Source: CAWGJC01 sp965276665 (GTDB taxonomy: Bacteria > Pseudomonadota > Alphaproteobacteria > Acetobacterales > Acetobacteraceae). Taken from it: a stretch of 64,000 nt of DNA. The DNA lies in assembly GCA_965276665.1 (NCBI GenBank), contig OZ255620.1, positions 3,968,001 to 4,032,000 on the forward strand, written 5' to 3'. A program made the translations under genes and the position numbers. The notes under the pieces were generated by a model that did no database searches, had not been told where the DNA came from, and was given only the letters and a program-made list of their open reading frames with translations. Positions 35,181 to 42,451 of the stretch are shown piece by piece (positions within the stretch are counted from its first letter, which is position 1; the number at the start of each line of letters is the position of its first letter).

Positions 35181-36470
35181 ATGCGGGTTCTGCTGGTGGG
35201 CTCGGGCGGACGGGAGCACGCGCTCGCCTGGGCATTGGCGGCGAGCCCGCTGCTCACCCGGCTCTGGATCGCGCCGGGCAATCCCGGCACCGCCGAGCTC
35301 GGCGAGAACGTGCCGATCGACGCGCTCGACATTCCCCGGCTGGTCGATTTCGCGCGTGACCAGAAGATCGACCTGGTGCTGCCGGGGCCGGAGGCGCCGC
35401 TGGTCGCCGGCCTCGCCGATGCGCTCGCCGCCGCCGGCCTACGCTGCTGCGGGCCGAGCGCCGCCGCCGCCCGTCTGGAAGGCAGCAAGAGCTTCACCAA
35501 GGAATTGTGCGATGCCGCCGGGATCGCGACCGCGCGCTGGGAGGCGTTCGACGAGCCGGCGGGGGCGCGCGAATTCGTCCGCCGCCGCGGCGCGCCGATC
35601 GTGGTCAAGGCGGACGGGCTCGCCGGCGGCAAGGGCGTGGTGGTCGCCGCGAGCGAGGCGGAGGCGGAGGCGGCGATCTCCCTGTTCATGGAGCGGGGCG
35701 CGCTCGGGGATGCGGGGCGGACGGTGGTGCTGGAGGAGTGTCTCGCCGGCGAGGAGCTCTCCGTCTTCGCGCTGTGCGACGGCCAGGACGCGGTGTTCCT
35801 CGGCGCGGCGCAGGACCACAAGCGGGCCGGCGAGGGCGATACCGGGCCGAATACCGGCGGCATGGGCGCGGTCTCCCCGCCCGGCGGCCATCCGCCCGCG
35901 CTCGGCCCGGCGATCATGGACGCGATGATCCGCCCGGCGCTCGCCGAGCTCGCCCGCCGGGGCACGCCGTTCCGCGGCTTTCTCTATGCCGGGGTGATGC
36001 TGGACCCGGCCGGCCCGCGGCTGATCGAGTTCAACGCGCGGTTCGGCGACCCGGAATGCCAGGTGCTGATGCCGCGCCTGCAATCGGACCTGCTGCCGGC
36101 GCTGCTCGCCGCCTGCGACGGGGAGCTCGGCGATTTCGACCTCCGGCTGCGCCCGGAGGCGGCGGTCGGCGTGGTGCTCGCCAGCACCGGCTATCCCGGC
36201 GCGGTTTCGCGCGGGGCGCCGGTCCACGGCGTCGACCGCGCGGCGATCCTGCCCGACGTGCTGGTGTTCCATGGCGGCACGGCGCGCGAGGCCGGCGGCC
36301 TGGTCGCCGCCGGGGGGCGGGTGCTGACGGTGGTGGGGCGCGGCGCCTCGATCGCGGCGGCGCGCGAGCGGGCCTTTGCCGGGGTGCGGGCGATCGATTT
36401 CCCGGGCGGGTTCTACCGGTCCGACATCGCCGCGCGGGCCCTGGCGGCGGACACCGCGCAGGCCTCCTGA
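35181..36470 (+). CDS. purD: phosphoribosylamine-glycine ligase (GARS)
   Basis: ATP-grasp enzyme of purine synthesis joining glycine to phosphoribosylamine. The 429-residue protein begins 'MRVLLVGSGGREHALAW', and has 'DLVLPGPEAPLV', the ATP-grasp 'VKADGLAGGKGVVVA', 'GEELSVFALCDG', 'GAAQDHKRAGEGDTGPNTGGMGA' and 'LIEFNARFGDPECQ'. It is divergent from xseA, with only 49 bases between start codons. The TGA stop is followed immediately by the end of a family A repeat. Confidence 0.97.
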   Translation: MRVLLVGSGGREHALAWALAASPLLTRLWIAPGNPGTAELGENVPIDALDIPRLVDFARDQKIDLVLPGPEAPLVAGLADALAAAGLRCCGPSAAAARLEGSKSFTKELCDAAGIATARWEAFDEPAGAREFVRRRGAPIVVKADGLAGGKGVVVAASEAEAEAAISLFMERGALGDAGRTVVLEECLAGEELSVFALCDGQDAVFLGAAQDHKRAGEGDTGPNTGGMGAVSPPGGHPPALGPAIMDAMIRPALAELARRGTPFRGFLYAGVMLDPAGPRLIEFNARFGDPECQVLMPRLQSDLLPALLAACDGELGDFDLRLRPEAAVGVVLASTGYPGAVSRGAPVHGVDRAAILPDVLVFHGGTAREAGGLVAAGGRVLTVVGRGASIAAARERAFAGVRAIDFPGGFYRSDIAARALAADTAQAS

Positions 36471-36485
36471 GAGCCTGTTTGGAAG
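36471..36485. repeat. family A repeat end (A1, truncated)
   Basis: GAGCCTGTTTGGAAG begins on the base after the purD TGA. It matches the outer end of the complete family A elements at 39120, 41221 and 46150, but the other end is not found before tadA, so this is a remnant. The rest of the 27-bp gap to tadA is unrelated. Confidence 0.6.
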
Positions 36486-36497
36486 TCTCCACTTCGC

Positions 36498-36950
36498 TCA
36501 ACCAGCTCGGAGGGCGGTGAAGAAATCGCGCAGCAGCGCCGCCGCCTCGGTCTCCCGCATGCCGCCGATCACCTCGGGCCGGTGCAGGCAGTTCGTCGCG
36601 GCGAAGACGCGCGCGCCATGCTCGACGCCGCCGCCCTTCGGGTCGTAGGCGCCGAACACCAGCCGGGCGATGCGATACAGGCTGGCCGCCCCGGCGCACA
36701 TCGCGCAGGGCTCGAGGGTGACGGCCAAGGTGCAGCCGGCGAGGCGGGGCGTGCCGAGGCGCGCGGCGGCGCGGCGCATCGCCAGCAGCTCGGCATGGGC
36801 GGCGGCGTCATGCGTCGCCTCGGTCTCGTTGCCCGCGGTGGCGAGCACGCGGCCGGACGGATCGAGCACCACCGCGCCCACCGGCACCTCGCCGCGTTCC
36901 GCCGCCTGCCGCGCCGCCTCGAGCGCGCGTTCCATCATCGCCCGTTCCAT
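36498..36950 (-). CDS. tadA: tRNA-specific adenosine deaminase TadA
   Basis: Zinc deaminase making inosine at position 34 of tRNA-Arg, an essential wobble modification. The 150-residue protein has 'GEVPVGAVV', the zinc/catalytic His52 and Glu54 in 'AAHAELLAMR', and the zinc-binding 'PCAMC' with Cys82 and Cys85. It is convergent with purD and divergent from the C26 amidase gene. An internal methionine at residue 5 or 6 is a possible start. Confidence 0.95.
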   Translation of the reverse strand: MERAMMERALEAARQAAERGEVPVGAVVLDPSGRVLATAGNETEATHDAAAHAELLAMRRAAARLGTPRLAGCTLAVTLEPCAMCAGAASLYRIARLVFGAYDPKGGGVEHGARVFAATNCLHRPEVIGGMRETEAAALLRDFFTALRAG

Positions 36951-37005
36951 CCTCGCCGTTCCGACATTGCTGGTGTTCCTCCCCCGCCCGCGCTAGCACG
37001 CGGAG

Positions 37006-37725
37006 ATGAGCGCGCGGCCTCCTTTGATCGGTGTCACTCTCGATGCCGAGGCGCCTGGCGGCTATTCCAAATTCCCATGGTATGCGCTGCGGCGGAACTA
37101 TGCCGAGGCGATCGCCGCCGCCGGCGGCCTGCCGGTGGCGCTGCCGCATGCGGCGACGCTCGCCGACGCCTGGCTCGACCGGCTGGATGCGCTGGTGGTG
37201 ACCGGCGGCGCGTTCGACGTCGATCCGGCGCTTTATGGCGAGGCGGGGCGGCACGAAACGGTCACTCTGAAGGCGGGACGGACGGCGGCCGAGCTCGCGC
37301 TCACCCAGGGGGCGCTGGCGCGCGACATGCCGGTGCTCGGCATTTGCGGCGGCGAGCAATTGCTGGCGGTCGCGCTCGGCGGGAGCCTGATCCAGCACAT
37401 CCCGGACAGCATCGCCGATGCGCTGGCGCATGAGCAGCCGAACCCGCGCGACGAGCCCGGCCATCCGGTCGCGGTGCGGGAGGGCACCCTGCTGCACCGG
37501 ATCGTCGGCGGCGCCACGATGGCGGTGAACTCCTCCCACCATCAGGCGGTGCGTGAGCCGGGCGCGAGCGCGGTGGTGAACGCCACCGCGCCGGACGGGG
37601 TGATCGAGGGCATCGAGGCAAAGGGCCGCAAATTCTGCCTCGGCGTGCAATGGCACCCGGAATTCCTGGTTGATCCGGGCGACCGGCGCATTTTTGACGC
37701 GCTGATCGCGGCCTCCCGGCGTTGA
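37006..37725 (+). CDS. gamma-glutamyl-gamma-aminobutyrate hydrolase family protein (peptidase C26)
   Basis: Class I glutamine-amidotransferase-fold hydrolase of the PuuD group, 239 residues. It cleaves gamma-glutamyl bonds; the substrate may be gamma-glutamyl-GABA from putrescine breakdown. It has 'YALRRNYAEAIAAAGGLPV', 'VVTGGAFDVDP' and the nucleophile Cys114 in 'LGICGGEQLL'. Also visible are 'VNSSHHQAV' and the catalytic His and Glu in 'GVQWHPEF'. No other polyamine genes are nearby. It runs into the pseudouridine synthase gene. Confidence 0.93.
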   Translation: MSARPPLIGVTLDAEAPGGYSKFPWYALRRNYAEAIAAAGGLPVALPHAATLADAWLDRLDALVVTGGAFDVDPALYGEAGRHETVTLKAGRTAAELALTQGALARDMPVLGICGGEQLLAVALGGSLIQHIPDSIADALAHEQPNPRDEPGHPVAVREGTLLHRIVGGATMAVNSSHHQAVREPGASAVVNATAPDGVIEGIEAKGRKFCLGVQWHPEFLVDPGDRRIFDALIAASRR

Positions 37726-37748
37726 GCGATCAGCATGAGCGTGAGGCC

Positions 37749-38525
37749 ATGAGCGACGAGGCCCAGGGCGACGGGGAGGCGAGCCACGAGGCGGGGGGCG
37801 GGACCAAGCCACGCGGCGAGCGCATCGCGAAATGGCTGGCCCGCGCCGGGGCGGCGAGCCGGCGGGACGCCGAGCGGATGATCGCCGACGGGCGGCTTCG
37901 GCTGAACGGCGTGCTGGTGACGCATCCGGCGAGCTTCGTGCAGCCGGGCGATATCGTGCAGCTCGACCACGCGGTGATCGAGGCGCCCGGCCGGGCGCGG
38001 CTCTGGCGCTACCACAAGCCGGCCGGGCTGATGACCACGCATCGCGACCCGGAGGGGCGGCGCACGGTGTTCTCGGCCCTGCCCGACACGCTGCCGCGGG
38101 TGATCAGCGTCGGCCGGCTCGATCTTTCCAGCGAGGGCTTGCTGCTGCTGACCAATGATGGCGGCCTGGCGCGGCGGCTCGAACTGCCCGCGCATGGCTG
38201 GATCCGCCGGTACCGGGTGCGGGTGTTCGGCGCGGTCCATCCGCCCGCGCTGGCGGCGCTCGCCAAAGGCGTGACGGTGGCTGGCATCCGCTACGGCGAG
38301 ATCGAGGCCGGGCTCGATTCCCGCAAGGGCGACAATGCCTGGCTGACGGTGAGCCTGCGCGAGGGGCGCAACCGGGAAATCCGCCGGGTGATGGAGCATA
38401 TGGGCCTGCGGGTGACGCGGCTGATCCGCATCGCGCACGGCCCGTTCCAGCTCGGGCTGCTGCCGCGTGGCCAGGTCGAGGAAGTGCCGCCCAAGGTGTT
38501 GCGCGAGCAATTGCCGAAAGCATGA
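37749..38525 (+). CDS. RsuA/RluB/RluE-family rRNA pseudouridine synthase
   Basis: Isomerises a uridine in ribosomal RNA. It has an S4 RNA-binding domain near the N-terminus ('RIAKWLARAGAASRRDAERMI'), then the catalytic domain with Asp in 'VGRLDLSSEGLLLLTNDG', 'WRYHKPAGLMTT' and 'REGRNREIRRVMEHMGLRV'. The closest type is RluB (23S), but RluE or RsuA cannot be excluded. The ATG at 37749 gives 258 residues. A TTG at 37722 overlapping the C26 stop would add nine. rsmD follows, so two rRNA modifiers are grouped. Confidence 0.92.
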   Translation: MSDEAQGDGEASHEAGGGTKPRGERIAKWLARAGAASRRDAERMIADGRLRLNGVLVTHPASFVQPGDIVQLDHAVIEAPGRARLWRYHKPAGLMTTHRDPEGRRTVFSALPDTLPRVISVGRLDLSSEGLLLLTNDGGLARRLELPAHGWIRRYRVRVFGAVHPPALAALAKGVTVAGIRYGEIEAGLDSRKGDNAWLTVSLREGRNREIRRVMEHMGLRVTRLIRIAHGPFQLGLLPRGQVEEVPPKVLREQLPKA

Positions 38526-38570
38526 GCGGCGCCGGAACCCCGCCCGGCCGCCTGAAGCCGTGCTGATGCC

Positions 38571-39119
38571 GTGCTGAGGATCATCGCCGGCGGCTGGCGC
38601 GGCCGCCGGCTGGCCGCGCCCGCCGGCGGGATGACCCGCCCGACCGCTGACCGCCTCCGGCAGGCCCTGTTCGACATGCTGATGCACGCCGCTTGGTTCG
38701 GTCCCGCGCTGCTCGAGGAGGCGCTGGTGCTCGACGTCTTCGCCGGCTCGGGCGCGCTCGGGCTGGAGGCGCTGTCGCGTGGCGCCCCTGAGGCGGTGTT
38801 CATCGAGCGCGACCGGGCGGCGCTGGCGGCGCTGCGGGCGAATATCGCCGCTTGCGGCGCGGCGCGGACCACGGTGCTGGCGGCCGACGCGCTGCGGCCG
38901 CCGGCGGGGCGGCAGGTGCGCCTCGCCTTTCTCGACCCGCCCTATGCGGCCGATCTGCTGCCGGGCGCCGTCGCGGCGTTGACCGCCGCCGGCTGGCTCG
39001 GCCCCGGCACGGTGCTGGTCGCCGAGAGCGCGGCGGATGCGCCAGCCCCCGAATTGCCGGGCGAGACGCTGGCGGAACGCCAGCACGGTGCAGCACGGTT
39101 GACGATCCGCCGCCTCTGA
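38571..39119 (+). CDS. rsmD: 16S rRNA (guanine(966)-N2)-methyltransferase RsmD
   Basis: SAM-dependent methyltransferase acting on G966 of 16S rRNA, 182 residues, starting at GTG 38571. It has the family N-terminus 'LRIIAGGWRGRRLAAP' and 'TRPTADRLRQALFDML', motif I 'VLDVFAGSGALGLEALSRGA', 'FIERD' and the catalytic motif IV in the form 'LDPPYA'. The TGA stop (39117-39119) is the exact left border of a family A element. Confidence 0.94.
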   Translation: MLRIIAGGWRGRRLAAPAGGMTRPTADRLRQALFDMLMHAAWFGPALLEEALVLDVFAGSGALGLEALSRGAPEAVFIERDRAALAALRANIAACGAARTTVLAADALRPPAGRQVRLAFLDPPYAADLLPGAVAALTAAGWLGPGTVLVAESAADAPAPELPGETLAERQHGAARLTIRRL

Positions 39120-39274
39120 GAGGCTGTTTGGAAACGCGCTCTGGCGGCCATCTGGCGCGCTTTTCCTTCGGTGCTCACGGCCAATAAGACCGCTCCGCTC
39201 CGGTGCTCGGAAAATCACGCCAGCTGGCGGCCCAGACCGCGTTTCCAAGCAGCCTGTTGTCGCCAAACAGGCTC
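39120..39274. repeat. family A palindromic element, copy A2 (155 bp)
   Basis: It starts GAGGCTGTTTGGAAACGCG and ends CCAAACAGGCTC. The inner sequence is also inversely repeated (TCTGGCGGCCATCTGGCGCG against CACGCCAGCTGGCGGCCCAG), so the whole unit could fold into one long hairpin. Left flank TGA is the rsmD stop; right flank is TTA (39275-39277). There is no coding capacity. It behaves like a miniature transposable element. Confidence 0.75.
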
Positions 39275-39277
39275 TTA

Positions 39278-39403
39278 GAGCAATTTTCAGTTAAGTCGGC
39301 GCCGGCCCTCGCCGCCACCTGGCTTCCCAACGAAAGTATACTATCGCTGGGGGCCGGGTGGGGGCGAGGGCCGGCGCCGACTCCGCCGAAGGTGAAAATG
39401 CTC
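39278..39403. repeat. family B miniature element, copy B1 (126 bp, TA-flanked)
   Basis: Its ends are GAGCAATTTTCA and TGAAAATGCTC, with TA on both sides (39276-39277, 39404-39405). Inside are long GC-rich inverted arms (CGGCGCCGGCCCTCGCC and its complement) around a short centre. Its right-hand TA, with the last C, forms the mutL stop codon (CTA on this strand). A second copy of identical length is at 46343-46468. TA duplication is typical of IS630/mariner-mobilised elements. Confidence 0.8.
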
Positions 39404-41181
39404 TAGCGCCGGCCGAACATCCGCTCGATTTCGGAGCGACTCAGCTTGAGGAAGGTCGGGCGGCCGTGGCTGCAGGTGGCGGCGCGCGGGGTGGCCTCCA
39501 TCTGGCGGAGCAGCGCATCCATCTCGGCGGCGCCGAGGCGACGCCCGGCGCGGATGCTGCCATGGCAGGCGAGGCGGGCGATCACCGCGTCGAGCCTGGC
39601 CTCCAGCGCCATGCTCTCGGCGAGCTCGCCCAGCTCGTCGGCGATGTCACGCAGCAGCGGCGCCGGATCGGGCGTGCCGAGCGCGGCGGGGAGCGCCCGC
39701 ACCAGCACCGCGCCGGGTCCGAACCCCTCGATCTCGAGCCCGAGCCGGTCGAGCTCCGCCGCATGGGCGAGCAGGCGGGCGGCGTCGGCGGCGGGGAGAT
39801 CGACCACGGCCGGCAGCAGCAGCGCCTGCCGGCCGACCGTGCCGCCGAGCATCTGCGCGCGGATCGCCTCATGGGTCAGGCGCTCATGCGCGGCATGCTG
39901 GTCGACCAGAATGAGCGAGCCGTCGGCGGCGACCGCGATCACATAGGTGTCGAGCACCTGCGCGACCGGTGCGCCGAGCGGTTGCTCGGGCAGCGGCTCG
40001 GACGGTTCGACCCGTCGCGCGGAGGGACCAGCGGAAAGCGGCAGCTGCGCCTCGGCGAGCCCGAGCGGCCGCGAGCTGGGCGGCGGGGCGGGCGCGCCGA
40101 CCAGGGTGAGGGGTGGGGCGAGCGGCGGGGCGTGCCATCGCCGGGGCGGCGGCGGCACCGGCCCGGCGCCGCCGCCGAGCGCCCGCCGCAACCCGCCGAT
40201 CACCAGCCCGCGCACCGCATCCGGGTCGCGGAAGCGGAGCTCGGCCTTGGTGGGATGCACGTTGACGTCAAGCAGTTCGGGCGGCAGGTCGAGCCAGAGC
40301 GCCACCACCGCATGCCGCCCGGCCGGCAGCACGTCGCGATAGGCGACGCGCACCGCGGTCCGCAGCACCGGGTCGGCCACCGGACGGCCATTCACCACCA
40401 GCCCCTGCGCCGCGCCGGTGACCCGGTGGATGCCGGGCGCGCAGGCATGGCCAGCGAGGCGGAGCGGCCCGCGCTCGGCGGTGACATCGAGCAGCGCGGC
40501 GGCGGCCTCCGGTCCGAGCAGGGCGGCGACACGCGCCGGGCGGTCTTGCGGCGGCAGGTCGAGCCGCAACTGCCCGTCGATCTCGAGCCGGAAGGCGGTG
40601 CTGGGGGCCGACAGGGCGAGGCGGCGGAGCGCGGCCTCCGCCTGATCGGCCTCGGTGCGCGGCTGCTTGAGGAATTTGCGGCGCGCCGGGGTGGCGTAGA
40701 ACAGGTCGGAGACGACGATCCGCGTGCCGGGCGCCCCGGCGGCGGGTACAACGTCCGAGACGATCCCGCCCTCCACCCGGATCGCCCAGGCATGGGCGGA
40801 CCCCGCCGGGCGCGCGGTGATCGCCAGCCGGGCGGCGGCGCCGATCGCCGGCAGCGCCTCGCCGCGGAAGCCGAGCGTGGCGATCCGCACCAGTTGGTCG
40901 TCGGCGAGCTTCGAGGTGGCATGGCGCTGCACCGCGAGGGTGAGCTCGTCGGGCGCCATGCCGCACCCGTCATCCACCACCTCGATGCGGTCGATGCCGC
41001 CGCCGTGCAGCGCGACGGCGATGCGGGTGGCGCCCGCGTCGAGCGCGTTCTCGACCAGCTCCTTCACCGCCGCGGCCGGGCGCTCGATCACCTCGCCGGC
41101 GGCGATGCGGTTGACCAGGGTTTCCGGCAGCAGCCGGATCGCCGGCCGGCCGGAGATGAGGCGCGACTCGGACAGCATCAC
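39403..41181 (-). CDS. mutL: DNA mismatch repair protein MutL
   Basis: Mismatch-repair ATPase, 592 residues. The GHKL ATPase motifs are 'ELVENALDAGAT', 'DDGCGM' and 'TLGFRGEALPAI'. A proline-rich linker spans about 320-390. The C-terminal domain carries 'DQHAAHERLTHE', matching the DQHA(X)2E(X)4E endonuclease motif. This MutL should therefore nick DNA itself, as in bacteria without MutH. It ends in a TAG that is shared with a family B element. A family A element lies upstream, between it and the bamF-like gene. Confidence 0.95.
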   Translation of the reverse strand: MMLSESRLISGRPAIRLLPETLVNRIAAGEVIERPAAAVKELVENALDAGATRIAVALHGGGIDRIEVVDDGCGMAPDELTLAVQRHATSKLADDQLVRIATLGFRGEALPAIGAAARLAITARPAGSAHAWAIRVEGGIVSDVVPAAGAPGTRIVVSDLFYATPARRKFLKQPRTEADQAEAALRRLALSAPSTAFRLEIDGQLRLDLPPQDRPARVAALLGPEAAAALLDVTAERGPLRLAGHACAPGIHRVTGAAQGLVVNGRPVADPVLRTAVRVAYRDVLPAGRHAVVALWLDLPPELLDVNVHPTKAELRFRDPDAVRGLVIGGLRRALGGGAGPVPPPPRRWHAPPLAPPLTLVGAPAPPPSSRPLGLAEAQLPLSAGPSARRVEPSEPLPEQPLGAPVAQVLDTYVIAVAADGSLILVDQHAAHERLTHEAIRAQMLGGTVGRQALLLPAVVDLPAADAARLLAHAAELDRLGLEIEGFGPGAVLVRALPAALGTPDPAPLLRDIADELGELAESMALEARLDAVIARLACHGSIRAGRRLGAAEMDALLRQMEATPRAATCSHGRPTFLKLSRSEIERMFGRR

Positions 41182-41220
41182 GGAATGCTAGCACGCGCCG
41201 GCCTGCGCAGCTCTAGCTTA

Positions 41221-41331
41221 GAGCCTGTTTCGAAACATGGTCTGGTGAGTCATCTGGCGTGATCTTCCGAGCCTCGGCGCACAGGAAAAGCGCGTCGGAT
41301 GGCCGCCAGGGCGCGTTTCCCAACAGGCTCT
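41221..41331. repeat. family A palindromic element, copy A3 (about 111 bp)
   Basis: It begins GAGCCTGTTTCGAAAC and ends GTTTCCCAACAGGCTCT. Flanks are TTA on the left (41218-41220) and TTA on the right (41332-41334), the right one being the stop codon of the bamF-like gene read on the minus strand. Its centre is close to that of copy A4. It lies upstream of mutL, between genes in the same direction, and could end transcription of neither or add a hairpin to the mRNA. Confidence 0.75.
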
Positions 41332-41925
41332 TTAGAACAAGTTGCCGAACAGCGAGGTCGATTGCCGCTGGATGATCGGGGTCTGGCCGATTTCCTGGCT
41401 CTGGCCGAGGGCGGCGTTCTGCTGCAAGCGGAGCTGCTCGCGGCGCGGATCGACCAGCGTGCCGGCGGGCGGCGCGCTTTTCCAGAACATCAGCCGGTCG
41501 ACGAAGCCCTGATCCGGCCGGTCGCGCGCCGCCTCGGCATTCACCTGGGCGCGGATATTGGAGCTCGGCGTCGGCCCGGCGGCGGCGATCAGCGCCTCCT
41601 GGCCCGGGCTCACCCCGGCAGTCGAGGTGTCGAGCTCGGTCTGCGGTACCAGCACCGCCTCGGCCTGCCGGCTGTCCGACTGGGTGCCGGGGCGCGGCGC
41701 GCCCGGCGTCGGTGGCCGGAGCGCGAAATCGGGCGGCATCGAGAGCGGCGCCTGCGTGGTGACGACGAACTCGTTCGGCGCGTCGCGGCTCAGCCCGAAA
41801 GTGCGGACCATGTCGTCGCCGCTGCATCCGGCGAGCAGCGCGGCGGCCCCGAGAACGAGGCCGGCGCGGCGCAGGAATGCCGGACGGAGCAGGAGGATCT
41901 GAGGGACTCGGGGGGATGGCGGCAT
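41332..41925 (-). CDS. DUF3035 lipoprotein, BamF-like
   Basis: 197 residues from the ATG at 41925, with a signal peptide ending in the lipobox 'LLAGC' (Cys about 33). The mature protein has the alphaproteobacterial pattern 'DAPNEFVVTTQAPLSMPPDFALRPPTPG' and a C-terminal 'FVDRLMFWK' segment, as in DUF3035 proteins described as BamF, a beta-barrel assembly accessory lipoprotein. It lies just after lspA, the signal peptidase that would process it. The stop codon abuts a family A repeat. The role is from family knowledge. Confidence 0.8.
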   Translation of the reverse strand: MPPSPRVPQILLLRPAFLRRAGLVLGAAALLAGCSGDDMVRTFGLSRDAPNEFVVTTQAPLSMPPDFALRPPTPGAPRPGTQSDSRQAEAVLVPQTELDTSTAGVSPGQEALIAAAGPTPSSNIRAQVNAEAARDRPDQGFVDRLMFWKSAPPAGTLVDPRREQLRLQQNAALGQSQEIGQTPIIQRQSTSLFGNLF

Positions 41926-41938
41926 GGCGGCTCGCTGA

Positions 41939-42451
41939 TTAGCTCCCCGCCGAACCGTCCGCAAGGCGCGCGTCCGGCCGCCGCGGCCGCAGCCCGTCCA
42001 GCACCAGCGCCGCCACGCCGCAGACGATCGCCGCATCCGCGACGTTGAACACGTACCAGGACAGCGCGCCGATATGCGCCTGGATGAAATCCACCACCGC
42101 GCCGTAGCGCAGCCGGTCGATGATGTTGCCGATCGCGCCGCCTGCGATCGCGCCGAGCGCGCCGCCCACCAGCGCGCTCTCCGCCCGCCGCAGCCAGAGG
42201 ATCAGCACCAGCACGACGGCCAGCGCGATGCCGGCCAGCACGAACCGCCCGTTGGTGCCGAGTCCGTTCAGCAGCCCGAAGGTGACGCCCTCATTCCAGA
42301 CCATGGTGAGGTTGAGCACGGGCAGCACCTCGACCCGGCCCTGGTGCGGCAGGTCGAGCCCGTCCAGCACCCACCATTTGCTGGCCTGGTCGGCGGCGAG
42401 GATCAGCACCAGCCAGAACAGGCCGAGGCCGAGACGGCCGCGCCGCCTCAT
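41939..42451 (-). CDS. lspA: lipoprotein signal peptidase LspA
   Basis: Aspartyl peptidase of the inner membrane that removes signal peptides from prolipoproteins. The 170-residue protein has four predicted membrane helices (about 8-22, 69-87, 92-110, 130-150). The conserved blocks are 'DQASKWWV', 'NEGVTFGLL', 'GAIGNIIDRL', and the catalytic pair Asp121 in 'AVVDFI' and Asp139 in 'FNVADAAI'. The ATG overlaps the ileS stop (ATGA), the common ileS-lspA operon, with the bamF-like substrate gene directly downstream. Confidence 0.96.
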   Translation of the reverse strand: MRRRGRLGLGLFWLVLILAADQASKWWVLDGLDLPHQGRVEVLPVLNLTMVWNEGVTFGLLNGLGTNGRFVLAGIALAVVLVLILWLRRAESALVGGALGAIAGGAIGNIIDRLRYGAVVDFIQAHIGALSWYVFNVADAAIVCGVAALVLDGLRPRRPDARLADGSAGS

